Origin: Alloalcanivorax xenomutans
Lineage (GTDB): Bacteria; Pseudomonadota; Gammaproteobacteria; Pseudomonadales; Alcanivoracaceae
Length of the DNA stretch: 64,000 bases
Assembly: GCF_900217905.1 (NCBI RefSeq)
Contig: NZ_OBMO01000011.1
Coordinates: forward strand, 62,001-126,000
Direction of reading: 5' to 3'
The notes below the pieces were generated by a model. It made no database searches, was not told the origin of the DNA, and saw only the letters and a program-made list of their open reading frames with translations. The position numbers and the translations under genes were made by a program. Positions 9,325 to 19,971 of the stretch are shown one piece after another. Each line of letters starts with the position of its first letter. Position 1 is the stretch's first letter.

Positions 9325-10619
9325 TGATCCAGGCGGATATCGACGTAGGCTTCCGCCCGCTTTTCCTGCAGCCAGGTTTGCAGTTCTTCGTCGAATCGTT
9401 GTTTTTGCAGGGCCTGGCGGGCACGCATCTGGCGGAATTCGTCGCTCATGTCCGCTTCACGTTGCTCTTCCACCAGCAGGAAGTGGTAACCGAACTGGGT
9501 CTGGAACACCGGAGACACCTGGCCCACCGGAGTGGATTCCATCATTTGCTCGAACTCCGGCACCATCTGGCCGGGTGTGACCCAGCCCAGCTCGCCGCCC
9601 TGGTTGCGGCTGCCGGGATCATCGGAGTGCTCGCGGGCCACATCGGCCAGGCTGATGCTGCCGCTGATCACCTGCTGGTGCAGGCGCTGGGCCTCGGCCC
9701 GGGCCTGATCCTCGGTGGTCAGGGCATCCGCCTGAATCAGCACGTGCCGTACCCGATACTGAGTGACCACGTGCTCGCCGCCACCGCCGCGACGCTCAAT
9801 CATTTTCAGAATGTGATAACCGGCTCCGGAGCGCAGCGGCTCGGAGATGTCACCGGGCTGCATGTCGATGGCGGTCTCGGCGAACAGGGTCGGCCACTGG
9901 GCCGCCGGCCGCCAGCCCAGATCGCCGCCTTCCAGCGCTTGTGGGCCGTCGGATTGTTCCACCGCGGTTTCGGCGAAGTCGGCGCCGCCGCGCAGGCGCT
10001 GAACGATGCCGTTGGCTTTGTTCCGGGCTTGCTCGAGCTGCTCCGGCGAGGCGCCGCTGGGGACTTGCACCAGAATATGGCCAAGATGGAAGTCGGCGGC
10101 GAACATGCGCCGGCCCAGGTCGGAGCTGAGGAAGCGGTCCACTTCCCGATCAGTGACACGCACCCGGGAGGAAACGGAACGCTGCTGCAGGCGGGAAATC
10201 ACCATGTCGTTGCGCACCTGCTCACGGAACTCGGCCCAGGAGTAGCCGTCGGCGCGGACCGCGTTGGCGAACTGCTCCAGATCCATGTTGTTCTGCCGGG
10301 CGATGCCGGTCAGCGCCTGATTGAGGCTGCCGTCATCCACGCGGATACCGCCGCGCTCCGCCAGTTGCAGTTGAATGCGCTCGATGATCATGCGATCGAG
10401 TACTTGCTCGCGCAGCACCTGGGCCGGAGGCAGAGGGCGGTTGTCCGCCTCGAACTGACCAACGATGCCGGCAACCCGGGACTGCAACTCACTTTCCATG
10501 ATGGCGCCGTCGTTGACCACCGCGACAATGCGGTCAAGGATCCGCACCTGTGCCTGGGCATTGACTGCCAGGCCCAGACACAGACAGACGGTCAGTAACG
10601 TCGACAAAGCCCTATTCAT
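9321..10619 (-). CDS. surA: Periplasmic chaperone and peptidyl-prolyl isomerase SurA
   Basis: 432-aa SurA, the periplasmic chaperone that escorts unfolded outer-membrane proteins, including LptD, to the BAM complex. A cleavable signal peptide (about residues 1-23, ending AQA) leads into the chaperone N-domain. Two parvulin domains follow (about 175-275 and 285-385), each with a HILV/HVLI-type entry and a GYHFL/GYHIL segment. It overlaps lptD by eight bases upstream and pdxA by four downstream. The SurA-LptD pairing is conserved and functionally sensible. Confidence 0.96.
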   Translation of the reverse strand: MNRALSTLLTVCLCLGLAVNAQAQVRILDRIVAVVNDGAIMESELQSRVAGIVGQFEADNRPLPPAQVLREQVLDRMIIERIQLQLAERGGIRVDDGSLNQALTGIARQNNMDLEQFANAVRADGYSWAEFREQVRNDMVISRLQQRSVSSRVRVTDREVDRFLSSDLGRRMFAADFHLGHILVQVPSGASPEQLEQARNKANGIVQRLRGGADFAETAVEQSDGPQALEGGDLGWRPAAQWPTLFAETAIDMQPGDISEPLRSGAGYHILKMIERRGGGGEHVVTQYRVRHVLIQADALTTEDQARAEAQRLHQQVISGSISLADVAREHSDDPGSRNQGGELGWVTPGQMVPEFEQMMESTPVGQVSPVFQTQFGYHFLLVEEQREADMSDEFRQMRARQALQKQRFDEELQTWLQEKRAEAYVDIRLDQ

Positions 10620-12885
10620 ATTCTCTCCTGTATCCGGAAATGCTGCGCTCCAGCAGTGAGTCCACTCGCCCGCCGAAGCCGCCCAGTCCGGTCATTTCGA
10701 TCTGCAACATCACGGTGGAGTCCGGCTCAAGGGTGCCGTCCCCATCATCGTCGTAGAGTTCCCGCTGGCTCACCAGTCGTACCCGCCAGCAGCAGTTTCG
10801 GTATTCCGCGCCCGCCAGGGTTTCCTGGGTGCGGTGGTTTTCCACGTCGTACATCCAGCGGCCGATCAGCCGCCAGTTACGGTGGATCGGCCAGATCGCC
10901 GCGACTTCCGATTGCCGCAGATTATCCTCCGGGCGGTCGTGGAAGCCCAGGTTGAAAATCCGCCGCTCGCGGTCGTTGTAGCCGAGCCGCAGGGTGGAGC
11001 GCTGGCGCTGGCCGCCGGAGGTATCCCATTGGCCTTCGGAATAGAGGTACCAATCGCGGCCAAAGTTCCATCGCATATCGGCCACCGCCGGTGTCTGATC
11101 GGCGGTGTCTTCTCCGGTGCCGTCCAGTTGCACCCTGCGGTCGTCCAGGTAGTAGCCCTGGCCGACGCGCAGACGCAGCTGTTCGCGGCCATCGTCGTCG
11201 CGCAGGAAACGGCTGGTCAAGCCCACCGCGATCTTCTCTTCATCGCCGATGCGGTCGTAGCCGATATAGCGGTTTTCCCGGAACAGGGTGTTGTAGGAGA
11301 AGGTCAGCTCACCGGCATCGAAATCCGGCAGATCATCCTGGTTTTCGTAGGCCACCTTGTTGACGAACACCCGGGGCTCCAGGGTCTGGGTATAGCCGCG
11401 GCCGAACAGGTTGGTGGAACGCTCGAAGAACATGCCGGCGTCGAGGCTGGCGCCCCAGGTATTGAGGGAGGGCTCGCTGCCGCTGGGGCCGCCATCATCC
11501 AGCTGATAACGGGTATGGTACAGGCGTGCCCTGGGCTCCACATAACCCCAGTTGTTTTCCAGCCGCGCCGACAGCGCTGGCTGCGCGTGCATGCGCACAC
11601 CGGTGGGGTTGTTGCTGGTGTCCTTGTCGCTGCGGTCGAAGGCGGTAACGTCGCTGAGCCATAACAAGCGCAGCGGGCCGAGCAGATGCGGGCGGCCGGT
11701 CAGCTGCAACTGAGGCAGCCGGCGATAGGGGTGCAAGTCATCCGACAAGGTCGGATCGATGGTCTGCCAGGCTTGCAGCCGGCCCAGCGCCTGCCAAGTC
11801 TGGCCGTAATAGCGCAGCTCCCCGACCCGTGGCAGGTGGGTCTGCGAGCTCACCTGCAGACCGGTATCCAGGTCCTTGAAGTAGAAGTCGTCGGACACGT
11901 AATTCATGTCCACGTGCAGGCCCCAGCGGCCGATGGAGCCGTCGTGGCGCCAGGCCGCCAGCTCGCGGTCCTGATCGTCGAACTCGCGATCCTGGAACAG
12001 CACGCCGTAGCTGACCTGGCCCTGGCCATAGCGGGTCAGATAGCGGAACTCGGTTTCCAGACCGGCGCCACGGCCGTCCACATAGCGCGGGGCGACGGTG
12101 GCGTCCATTTGCGGGTGCAGGTTCAGATAGATCGGCTGGGAGAAATCCAGGCCACCGTTGTCGCTGGTGCTGATGGTCGGAAACAGCAGCCCGGATTTGC
12201 GCCGGTCATCGATGGGGAAGGTGATCCAGGGCAAATAGAACAGTGGCACGTCCCTGACCCGCAACACCACGTTGCGCGCCTCACCCCAGCCCTTGTCACG
12301 GTCCAGCAGGATCTGTTCGCCGGAGAGGCGCCAGCCATTGGAGCCGGGGGGGCAGGTGGTGTAGGTGCCATTGAACACCGAGGTCAGATTGCTGAGCTGA
12401 TCGATATACTCGGCGGAGCCATGGGCGCCCGGCCCGAACAGCGAATAACGGGCATTGCCCAGGCTGACCTGGCGGCTACTGGTCTGGCCGCTCATGGAGT
12501 CGGCGAGAAAGGTGAATTGATTGGACTCCAGGCGCAGCGGGGTGTCCACTTCAAACTTGCCGCTGCTGCGGTCGAACAGGGCGGAATTGGTGACCACCCG
12601 GGAACCGGGTTGCTCAATCAGGACGTCGCCGCTCATTTCGATCAGGCCGTCCTCGGACGCGCTGGTCTGATCGGCGGTAATGATGGTATCGCTGGCTTCC
12701 GCCCGCGGGCCGACCCGGGGGTTGTAATAGATGCCGCCGCACCACACCGGAATGGGGCGTTGCAGCACCTCGGGAAGCTCCTTCATTGCCTCACGGTCAA
12801 CCCAGTTCAGATCGTCCTTGGCTGCCGCGGTGCTGGCGAAACCCAGTACCAGGCAGGAAAACATCAGTCGTGAGTGCAGTGGCAT
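10612..12885 (-). CDS. lptD: LPS-assembly outer-membrane protein LptD
   Basis: 757-aa LptD, the beta-barrel which, with the lipoprotein LptE, inserts lipopolysaccharide into the outer leaflet. A signal peptide (about 1-22) precedes the OstA-like jellyroll domain and a C-terminal barrel of about 26 strands ending in an aromatic-rich region. The four cysteines needed for the two interdomain disulphides are visible at about C49, C178 and C698-C699 (a CC pair), so disulphide-gated maturation is expected. It is the first gene of the minus-strand operon, divergent from amgK across 174 bp that should hold both promoters. Confidence 0.96.
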   Translation of the reverse strand: MPLHSRLMFSCLVLGFASTAAAKDDLNWVDREAMKELPEVLQRPIPVWCGGIYYNPRVGPRAEASDTIITADQTSASEDGLIEMSGDVLIEQPGSRVVTNSALFDRSSGKFEVDTPLRLESNQFTFLADSMSGQTSSRQVSLGNARYSLFGPGAHGSAEYIDQLSNLTSVFNGTYTTCPPGSNGWRLSGEQILLDRDKGWGEARNVVLRVRDVPLFYLPWITFPIDDRRKSGLLFPTISTSDNGGLDFSQPIYLNLHPQMDATVAPRYVDGRGAGLETEFRYLTRYGQGQVSYGVLFQDREFDDQDRELAAWRHDGSIGRWGLHVDMNYVSDDFYFKDLDTGLQVSSQTHLPRVGELRYYGQTWQALGRLQAWQTIDPTLSDDLHPYRRLPQLQLTGRPHLLGPLRLLWLSDVTAFDRSDKDTSNNPTGVRMHAQPALSARLENNWGYVEPRARLYHTRYQLDDGGPSGSEPSLNTWGASLDAGMFFERSTNLFGRGYTQTLEPRVFVNKVAYENQDDLPDFDAGELTFSYNTLFRENRYIGYDRIGDEEKIAVGLTSRFLRDDDGREQLRLRVGQGYYLDDRRVQLDGTGEDTADQTPAVADMRWNFGRDWYLYSEGQWDTSGGQRQRSTLRLGYNDRERRIFNLGFHDRPEDNLRQSEVAAIWPIHRNWRLIGRWMYDVENHRTQETLAGAEYRNCCWRVRLVSQRELYDDDGDGTLEPDSTVMLQIEMTGLGGFGGRVDSLLERSISGYRREYE

Positions 12886-13059
12886 CGGCTGCTCAGAACA
12901 GGTAAAAAGGCCGTTTTAAACCGCAGGACGCCCCCTTGGCCGGGATTTGTCCCGGTGTTTCCCGATGCCGGCGCTCGGGTCGGGGGCACCTCGGGGCAGG
13001 AAACAGGGCGACACGGTAGTCTTCGTCAATCGCCGCAGTGTAAACGAATGGGATGGGCA

Positions 13060-14711
<1,652 letters not shown>

Positions 14712-14743
14712 GCCCGCGGGGCCGGGCGGTGCTGGAGAATTTG

Positions 14744-15418
14744 ATGGGTAAGCAAACCCCCTGGATCGCGCCTTCCATCCTGGCGGCGGATTTCGCCCGC
14801 CTGGGAGAGGAATGCGAGGCGGTACTGGCCGCCGGCGCCGACGTGATTCATTTCGACGTCATGGACAACCACTATGTGCCGAACCTGACGATCGGTCCGA
14901 TGGTGTGCCAGGCGCTGCGCAAACATGGCATCGAAGCGCCCATCGACGTGCACCTGATGGTGTCGCCGGTGGACGATCTGATCGGCATGTTCGCCGACGC
15001 CGGTGCCTCCATGATCACCTTTCACCCGGACGCCTCCCGTCATGTGGACCGCTCCCTGCAACTGATCCGGGATGCCGGCTGCCAGGCCGGGCTGGTGTTG
15101 AATCCGGCGACCACGCCGGAGTGCCTGGAATACGTCATGGACAAGCTCGACATGATCCTGCTGATGAGCGTGAACCCGGGCTTCGGCGGGCAGAAGTTCA
15201 TTCCCGGCACCCTCAAGAAGATCGAGCAGGTGCGCGCCCTGATCGATCGGCAAGAGCGGCCGATCCGTCTGGAAGTGGATGGCGGCGTGTCGGAGAAGAA
15301 TATCCGCGATGTGGCCGCCGCCGGCGCCGATACCTTTGTCGCCGGGTCCGCCATTTTCGGCAAGAGCGACTATGGCGCGGTGATCGAACAGATGCGCGCC
15401 GAACTGGCCCGGGCCTGA
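14744..15418 (+). CDS. rpe: Ribulose-phosphate 3-epimerase
   Basis: 224-aa TIM-barrel metalloenzyme interconverting ribulose-5-phosphate and xylulose-5-phosphate in the pentose phosphate pathway. The family segments [46 protein letters not shown] and VDGGVSEKN are visible. ATG 14744 is preceded by GGAG at good spacing; the frame is open further upstream inside murU but does not resemble Rpe. Its TGA is immediately followed by the ATG of the DMT exporter gene. Confidence 0.96.
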   Translation: MGKQTPWIAPSILAADFARLGEECEAVLAAGADVIHFDVMDNHYVPNLTIGPMVCQALRKHGIEAPIDVHLMVSPVDDLIGMFADAGASMITFHPDASRHVDRSLQLIRDAGCQAGLVLNPATTPECLEYVMDKLDMILLMSVNPGFGGQKFIPGTLKKIEQVRALIDRQERPIRLEVDGGVSEKNIRDVAAAGADTFVAGSAIFGKSDYGAVIEQMRAELARA

Positions 15419-16213
15419 ATGAGCGGCATCCGCACCCGTGCCGCCGGGCATGGCGAAATGCTGGTGTGGTCGTTGCTGATCGGGACTTCCTTTCCCACCG
15501 CGGAATATCTGGTTCGGGACGCGCACCCGCTGCCTCTGACCGGGGTGCGGTTTCTGATCGCCGCGCTGCTATTGGTTCCGGCGGCCGCCCGGGTGGCGCT
15601 CAATCCGCGCCGTTTGATCATCTGGGCGATCCTTGGCGCGCTGCTGGCGGTGTTTTTCTGGGCGCAGTTCCAGGCTTTGCGAACTGTTGGCAGCGTCGAG
15701 TTGTCTCTGTTGTATCTGCTGTCGCCGCCGGGGACCGCGATCCTGGCCTGGTATGCCAACCGGGAGTATCTGCACCCGGTGCCGCTGGCGGGGTTCGCCG
15801 TGGTGTTGTATCTGGTGATCCAGTATTTGATCCTGCCGGTGCCCACCGACCTGATGGCGCTGCTGGCGCGGCCGGGAAGCCAGATCTATTTGCTCGGCTG
15901 CGCGGCGGTGATCGGCTACGCGGTGTTGTCCCGTGGGGCTATTTTGCGGAACTGGTTGCCCGCCGCGGCGGCTACCACCACTTTCTGGAGCTTGCTGTTC
16001 GCCGGCGTGCTGCTCTGCCTGGTGGGCGTCACGCGGTTACCGGAGGTGGCGCAATGGCATTGGGATCATTGGTGGCGGCTGGTTTACCTGGCGGTTTTCA
16101 CCAGTATCCTTTCCTATTGGTTGATGCAGCGGGCGTTGCAGAAGCTGCACCCGGCCATCGTCGTTGCCTACGGCGCGGTGGTGCCGTTATGGGTGGCGCT
16201 GCTACCCTTTTGA
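15419..16213 (+). CDS. EamA/DMT-superfamily membrane transporter
   Basis: 264-aa, very hydrophobic protein with roughly ten predicted membrane segments in two EamA-like halves, typical of the drug/metabolite transporter superfamily. The C-terminal WRLVYLAVFTSILSYWLMQ and IVVAYGAVVPLWVALL segments correspond to the usual end of such proteins, although the final helix is short. It begins at the base after the rpe stop, so it is probably translated from the rpe message. The substrate cannot be deduced. Confidence 0.75.
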   Translation: MSGIRTRAAGHGEMLVWSLLIGTSFPTAEYLVRDAHPLPLTGVRFLIAALLLVPAAARVALNPRRLIIWAILGALLAVFFWAQFQALRTVGSVELSLLYLLSPPGTAILAWYANREYLHPVPLAGFAVVLYLVIQYLILPVPTDLMALLARPGSQIYLLGCAAVIGYAVLSRGAILRNWLPAAAATTTFWSLLFAGVLLCLVGVTRLPEVAQWHWDHWWRLVYLAVFTSILSYWLMQRALQKLHPAIVVAYGAVVPLWVALLPF

Positions 16214-16235
16214 CGAGGAAGAAGCGGACTATCGA

Positions 16236-16775
16236 ATGCGCCTGGTAAGCGGAGTGACGCTGTTGTGTATGCTGCTGGCCGGTTGTGCCAGCCGGCCGGT
16301 GGTGGTGGAAGATCGAAACGAGCCGGAGCCGGGTAGCCACGCCGACCCGGAACAGACCGTATCGATGGAGGATTACTCCGTGGATATGGCCAATCCAGGG
16401 ATGGTGCACGCTTTGCTCAGCGCGCAGCTGCAGGAATGGGAAGGCACGCCTTACCGGCTGGGCGGGATGTCCCGCAAGGGTGTTGATTGCTCCGGATTCG
16501 TGTTTCTCACCTTTCACGATCGTTTGGGGGTGCGTCTGCCGCGTACCACGGACCAGCAGGCAAGGGTAGGGGAGAAAGTGGCCAAGGATCAGTTACAGAC
16601 CGGCGATCTGGTGTTCTTCCGTACCGGCCGGGGGGTTCGTCATGTGGGGATCTATATGAACCACGGCCGTTTCATGCACGCTTCCACCAGCCGCGGAGTG
16701 ATGGTTTCGTCGCTGGATAATGTCTACTGGCGTTCCCATTACTGGACCGCCCGCCGTATCGAAACGCGCTTCTGA
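16236..16775 (+). CDS. NlpC/P60 family lipoprotein (MepS/Spr-like endopeptidase)
   Basis: 179-aa outer-membrane-type lipoprotein with a lipobox LLAGC near residue 17 and a C-terminal NlpC/P60 cysteine peptidase domain. The catalytic Cys is in GVDCSGF, the first His in VRHVGIYM and the third polar residue region in FMHAS. MepS/Spr relatives cleave D-Ala-mDAP crosslinks to allow peptidoglycan expansion. The frame opens at 16164 inside the DMT gene, but ATG 16236 places the signal peptide correctly and has GAGGAAGAAG upstream. The stop is one base from the stop of the convergent HxlR gene. Confidence 0.87.
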   Translation: MRLVSGVTLLCMLLAGCASRPVVVEDRNEPEPGSHADPEQTVSMEDYSVDMANPGMVHALLSAQLQEWEGTPYRLGGMSRKGVDCSGFVFLTFHDRLGVRLPRTTDQQARVGEKVAKDQLQTGDLVFFRTGRGVRHVGIYMNHGRFMHASTSRGVMVSSLDNVYWRSHYWTARRIETRF

Positions 16776-16776
16776 C

Positions 16777-17238
16777 TCAGGCGTCCTTCGCCAGACGTTC
16801 GGCCCCGGCATCCTCGAAACGTACATCGCGGACGGTAAGGGGCTGGCCGTCATCGCTTTCCACGCGGAGCTGGCGGATCGGGTGTCCGCTGATCCGGTCC
16901 ACCAGCCGCAGATCGTCCCGATTGCCGTTCCAGCGTTCGCTCCATTGCCGCAGCGCGGTAATCACCGTGAACAGGTCGCGGCCCTTGTCGGTGAGCCGGT
17001 ACTCGTAGCGGGTGCCGTGCTCGCCGGCATCCACCTTGCTCATCACGCCGCTGTCCACCAGTCGATTGAGGCGATTGCAGAGGATGTTCTTGGCGATGCC
17101 CAGCCGCTGCTGAAAGTCGACGAAGCGACGGGTGCCGAGCATGGCTTCCTTGACCACCAGCAGTGACCACCAGTCGCCCACTTGATCCAGGGCACAGGCC
17201 ACGGAGCAGTCCAGGTCGTCAAAGCGTTTTCGGGTCAC
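16777..17238 (-). CDS. HxlR-family transcriptional regulator
   Basis: 153-aa winged-helix regulator of the HxlR type. The conserved CSVACALDQVGDWWSLLVVKE start, the recognition-helix region GIAKNILCNRLNRL and the wing YEYRLTDKGRDL are visible. HxlR regulators often sense redox or electrophiles and control adjacent oxidoreductases. This one is divergent from an old yellow enzyme gene across 149 bp containing two inverted repeats. Cys11 and Cys15 sit in the N-terminal region and could be sensing residues; that is inference. Confidence 0.85.
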   Translation of the reverse strand: MTRKRFDDLDCSVACALDQVGDWWSLLVVKEAMLGTRRFVDFQQRLGIAKNILCNRLNRLVDSGVMSKVDAGEHGTRYEYRLTDKGRDLFTVITALRQWSERWNGNRDDLRLVDRISGHPIRQLRVESDDGQPLTVRDVRFEDAGAERLAKDA

Positions 17239-17294
17239 GGGCGCAGCCCTCCAAGGGATTCAGCATATATAAGAGCCACTTCAGTCTATCCAAA

Positions 17295-17342
17295 ACGGTT
17301 GCATGATGAAACCGTCCTGGTTTACGGTTGCGATCTGCAACC
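17295..17342. promoter_or_regulatory. Two inverted repeats in the hxlR/OYE divergent promoter
   Basis: ACGGTT-N9-AACCGT at 17295-17315 and GGTTGC-GATCT-GCAACC at 17326-17342. The two share the GGTT/AACC core and lie 46-92 bp upstream of the oxidoreductase start. They are candidate HxlR dimer sites, but no binding evidence can be had from sequence alone. Confidence 0.45.
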
Positions 17343-17387
17343 AAATTGGACGGCGGCCGGGGCCGCCACGACTCGGGAGAACAGGCT

Positions 17388-18500
17388 ATGAGTACCTCGC
17401 TGGACGCGTTGTTGCGTCCGTTTGAACACAAGTCCCTGAAGCTGCGTAACCGCGTGGCCATGGCGCCGATGACGCGCAATTTTTCTCCGGACTACATTCC
17501 CAATGAGGATGTGGCCGCTTACTACCGCCGCCGCGCCGAAGGCGAGGTGGGGCTGATCATTACCGAGGGCACCACCGTGGGCCATGTGGCGGCCAACGGT
17601 TACGAGCGGGTGCCGGCTTTTCATGGTGAGCTGGCATTGGCCGGCTGGAAACGGGTGGTGGAGCAGGTTCACCAGGCCGGCGGCGCCATTATTCCCCAGC
17701 TCTGGCACGTGGGGGCGGTGCGCCGGCCCGGTGTCGGCCCGGACAAGGACGTGCCCGGTTATTCCCCTTCCGGTCTGTTCAAGCCGGGTAAGGAGAGCGG
17801 CCATGCCATGACCCTGGAAGACATCGACGACGTTATCCGGGCTTTCGCCGAATCCGCCCGCCACGCCCGGGATCTGGGGTTCGATGGTGTGGAAATCCAC
17901 GGGGCCCACGGCTATCTGCTTGATCAGTTCTTCTGGGAAGGCACCAATCAGCGGGATGACCAATACGGCGGCAACATGGACAACCGCGGGCGTTTCGTGG
18001 CGGACATCGTGCGCGCGGTGCGTGAGGCGGTGGGCGAGGACTTCGCCATCGTGCTGCGGTATTCCCAGTGGAAGCAGCAGGATTATGAGGCCCGGTTGGC
18101 CACCACGCCGCAGGAGCTGGAGCGCTTTCTGGCCCCGCTGGTGGACGCTGGCGTCGATCTGTTCCACGCCTCCACCCGCCGCTTCTGGGTGCCGGAATTC
18201 GAAGGTTCCGACCTCAATCTGGCTGGCTGGACCCGCAAGCTGACCGGCAAGCCGACCCTTTCCGTGGGCAGTGTGGGCCTGGATGACGATTTCATCGGCC
18301 ATAACAATCAGGGTATGGGTGGCACCGCCAATCCGGTGAGTATCGACGAACTGGAACGGCGTATGGCCAACGACGAATTCGATCTGATCGCGGTCGGACG
18401 GGCTTTGTTGCAGGACCCGAACTGGCTGATCAAGATGCGGGAAGGTCGTGAGGAGGAGATCGAGATCTTCACCAAGAAAGCGCTGGGTTCGCTCAGCTGA
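17388..18500 (+). CDS. NADH:flavin oxidoreductase, old yellow enzyme family
   Basis: 370-aa FMN-dependent TIM-barrel ene-reductase. Members reduce activated C=C bonds, nitro compounds and other electrophiles with NAD(P)H. The N-terminal LRNRVAMAPMTRNF, the substrate-binding GVEIHGAHGYLLDQFF, and the phosphate-loop region that includes FDLIAVGRALLQDPNW are characteristic. ATG 17388 follows GGGAGA at good spacing; the frame is open from 17328 but only through promoter DNA. Divergence from an HxlR regulator suggests induction by electrophilic or redox-active compounds. Confidence 0.88.
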   Translation: MSTSLDALLRPFEHKSLKLRNRVAMAPMTRNFSPDYIPNEDVAAYYRRRAEGEVGLIITEGTTVGHVAANGYERVPAFHGELALAGWKRVVEQVHQAGGAIIPQLWHVGAVRRPGVGPDKDVPGYSPSGLFKPGKESGHAMTLEDIDDVIRAFAESARHARDLGFDGVEIHGAHGYLLDQFFWEGTNQRDDQYGGNMDNRGRFVADIVRAVREAVGEDFAIVLRYSQWKQQDYEARLATTPQELERFLAPLVDAGVDLFHASTRRFWVPEFEGSDLNLAGWTRKLTGKPTLSVGSVGLDDDFIGHNNQGMGGTANPVSIDELERRMANDEFDLIAVGRALLQDPNWLIKMREGREEEIEIFTKKALGSLS

Positions 18501-18515
18501 TTCGCCCCCGCTGAT

Positions 18516-18544
18516 GCACCCTCTCCCCTGAAGGGAGAGGGTGC
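18516..18544. terminator. Convergent hairpin between OYE and MFS genes
   Basis: Perfect 12-bp inverted repeat (GCACCCTCTCCC at 18516-18527, complement 18533-18544) with a 5-nt loop, 15 nt after the oxidoreductase stop and 7 nt before the end of the transporter gene. No U tract follows on either strand. Confidence 0.6.
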
Positions 18545-18551
18545 GACAACC

Positions 18552-19865
18552 TTAACTCGCTTCCAGTGACTTGTTGATACGCAGCGCCAGCAGCGTGCAA
18601 ATCACCCCGGACAGCAGATAAACGCTGACGTAAGCCAAGCCGAATTTGGCCGACAGCCCCAGTGCCACCAGCGGCGCGAAGGCGGCGCCGAACAGCCAGG
18701 CGAAGTCGGAGGTCAATGCCGCTCCGGTATAGCGGAAGCGGCGCTGGAAGTTGGCGGTGACGGTGCCGGAAGCCTGGCCGTAGGACAGGCCCAGCAGAAC
18801 GAAGCCGACCAGAATGAAGATATCCTGCTGTACCGCGTTACCATCCATCAGCAGCGGGGTGAACAGACTGAAGATCCCGATCAGCACCGCCAGCGAGCCG
18901 ACGGTGTTGCGTTTGCCGATCCGTTCCGCGATCCAGCCGGAGGCGATGGTGCCGAAAATCGCCAGGATTGCCCCGATGGCCTGCACGATCAGCACATCCG
19001 GCACATTCTGGGAGCCGTTCAGTACGATCCAGGACAGCGGGAAGATGGTCACCAGGTGGAACAGCGCGTAGCTGGCCAGGGCGGCAAAGGCGCCAATGAA
19101 GATGTTGTAGCCCTGTTCTTGCAACATTTTGCGCGTGCTCAGAGGTTCCAGCTCGCTCTCTTCCAGCGCCGCGGTGTACTCATGGGTCAACACCAGCCGC
19201 AGGCGGGCGAACAGGGCCACCACGTTGATGGCGAACGCCACGAAGAACGGATAGCGCCAGCCCCAGCCAAGGAAATCCTCGGTGGACAGGCTCATATACA
19301 GAAACAGGAACAGGACGCTGGCCACCAGGAAACCGATAGGGGCGCCCAGTTGGCCGATCATGGCGAAGCGGGAGCGGCGGTTTTTCGGCGCGTTCAGCGC
19401 CAGCAAGGAGGGCAGGCCGTCCCAGGAGCCGCCCAGGGCCAGCCCCTGCAGAATACGCAGCAGCGACAACACCAGGATGGCGTAGCCACCCAGTACCGCG
19501 TGGCCGGGCAGGAAGGCGATGCCCGCGGTGGCGGTGCCGAGCAGGAACAAGGCGGCGGTCAGTTTGACGCTACGGCCCCAGTGGCGCTGGATGGTCATGA
19601 ACAGCGCGGTACCGAAGGGGCGGGCGATGAAGGCGAAGGAAAAAATGGTGAAGGCGTACAGCAAACCCTCCAGGCGGCCGGCGAAGGGAAAAAACACCGA
19701 CGGGAACACCAGAACCGAGGCTATTCCATAAACGAAGAAGTCGAAGTACTCTGAGGTGCGCCCGATCACCACGCCCACGGCGATCTCGTTCGGTGCCACG
19801 GCCTGATGGGCCTCGGGAGCGGAAGAGTAGGAGGGCACGGCGGCGGCGTCGTTAGTTGTTATCAT
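18552..19865 (-). CDS. MFS transporter, metabolite:H+ symporter-like
   Basis: 437-aa protein with about 12 membrane segments. The N-terminal GVVIGRTSEYFDFFVYGIAS, the loop RPFGTALFMTIQRHWGR and the GLALGGSWDG motif place it in the metabolite:H+ symporter branch (ProP/KgtP/ShiA type) of the major facilitator superfamily. The GRKR-like loop 2-3 motif is degenerate. Substrates in this group are carboxylates, betaines or shikimate; none can be chosen here. It is divergent from cyoA across about 106 bp that contain a perfect palindrome. Confidence 0.82.
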   Translation of the reverse strand: MITTNDAAAVPSYSSAPEAHQAVAPNEIAVGVVIGRTSEYFDFFVYGIASVLVFPSVFFPFAGRLEGLLYAFTIFSFAFIARPFGTALFMTIQRHWGRSVKLTAALFLLGTATAGIAFLPGHAVLGGYAILVLSLLRILQGLALGGSWDGLPSLLALNAPKNRRSRFAMIGQLGAPIGFLVASVLFLFLYMSLSTEDFLGWGWRYPFFVAFAINVVALFARLRLVLTHEYTAALEESELEPLSTRKMLQEQGYNIFIGAFAALASYALFHLVTIFPLSWIVLNGSQNVPDVLIVQAIGAILAIFGTIASGWIAERIGKRNTVGSLAVLIGIFSLFTPLLMDGNAVQQDIFILVGFVLLGLSYGQASGTVTANFQRRFRYTGAALTSDFAWLFGAAFAPLVALGLSAKFGLAYVSVYLLSGVICTLLALRINKSLEAS

Positions 19866-19926
19866 TGCTGTACCTCACGGAATCAAGTCCAACCGATCAT
19901 AATCACTTTCTCGATATCGTGACACC

Positions 19927-19945
19927 ATTGGACAAAATGTCCAAT
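19927..19945. promoter_or_regulatory. Perfect palindrome in the MFS/cyoA divergent region
   Basis: ATTGGACA-AAA-TGTCCAAT, an 8-bp inverted repeat with a 3-nt spacer, 27 nt upstream of the cyoA start. The symmetry and position suggest a dimeric repressor operator for the transporter, cyoA, or both. The cognate regulator is not identified. Confidence 0.5.
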
Positions 19946-19971
19946 TCAACATTCCGGGCTGGAGGCGTACA

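Noticed and set aside
12874-13059. N-terminal extension of amgK overlapping the start of lptD
   Set aside because: Composition is unlike the rest of the protein, it would remove the divergent promoter region, and AmgK homologues begin near 13060.
14812-16248. 478-codon plus-strand frame covering rpe and the DMT gene
   Set aside because: It is the +1-shifted frame of two real genes, with Arg/Gly-rich composition and no family similarity.
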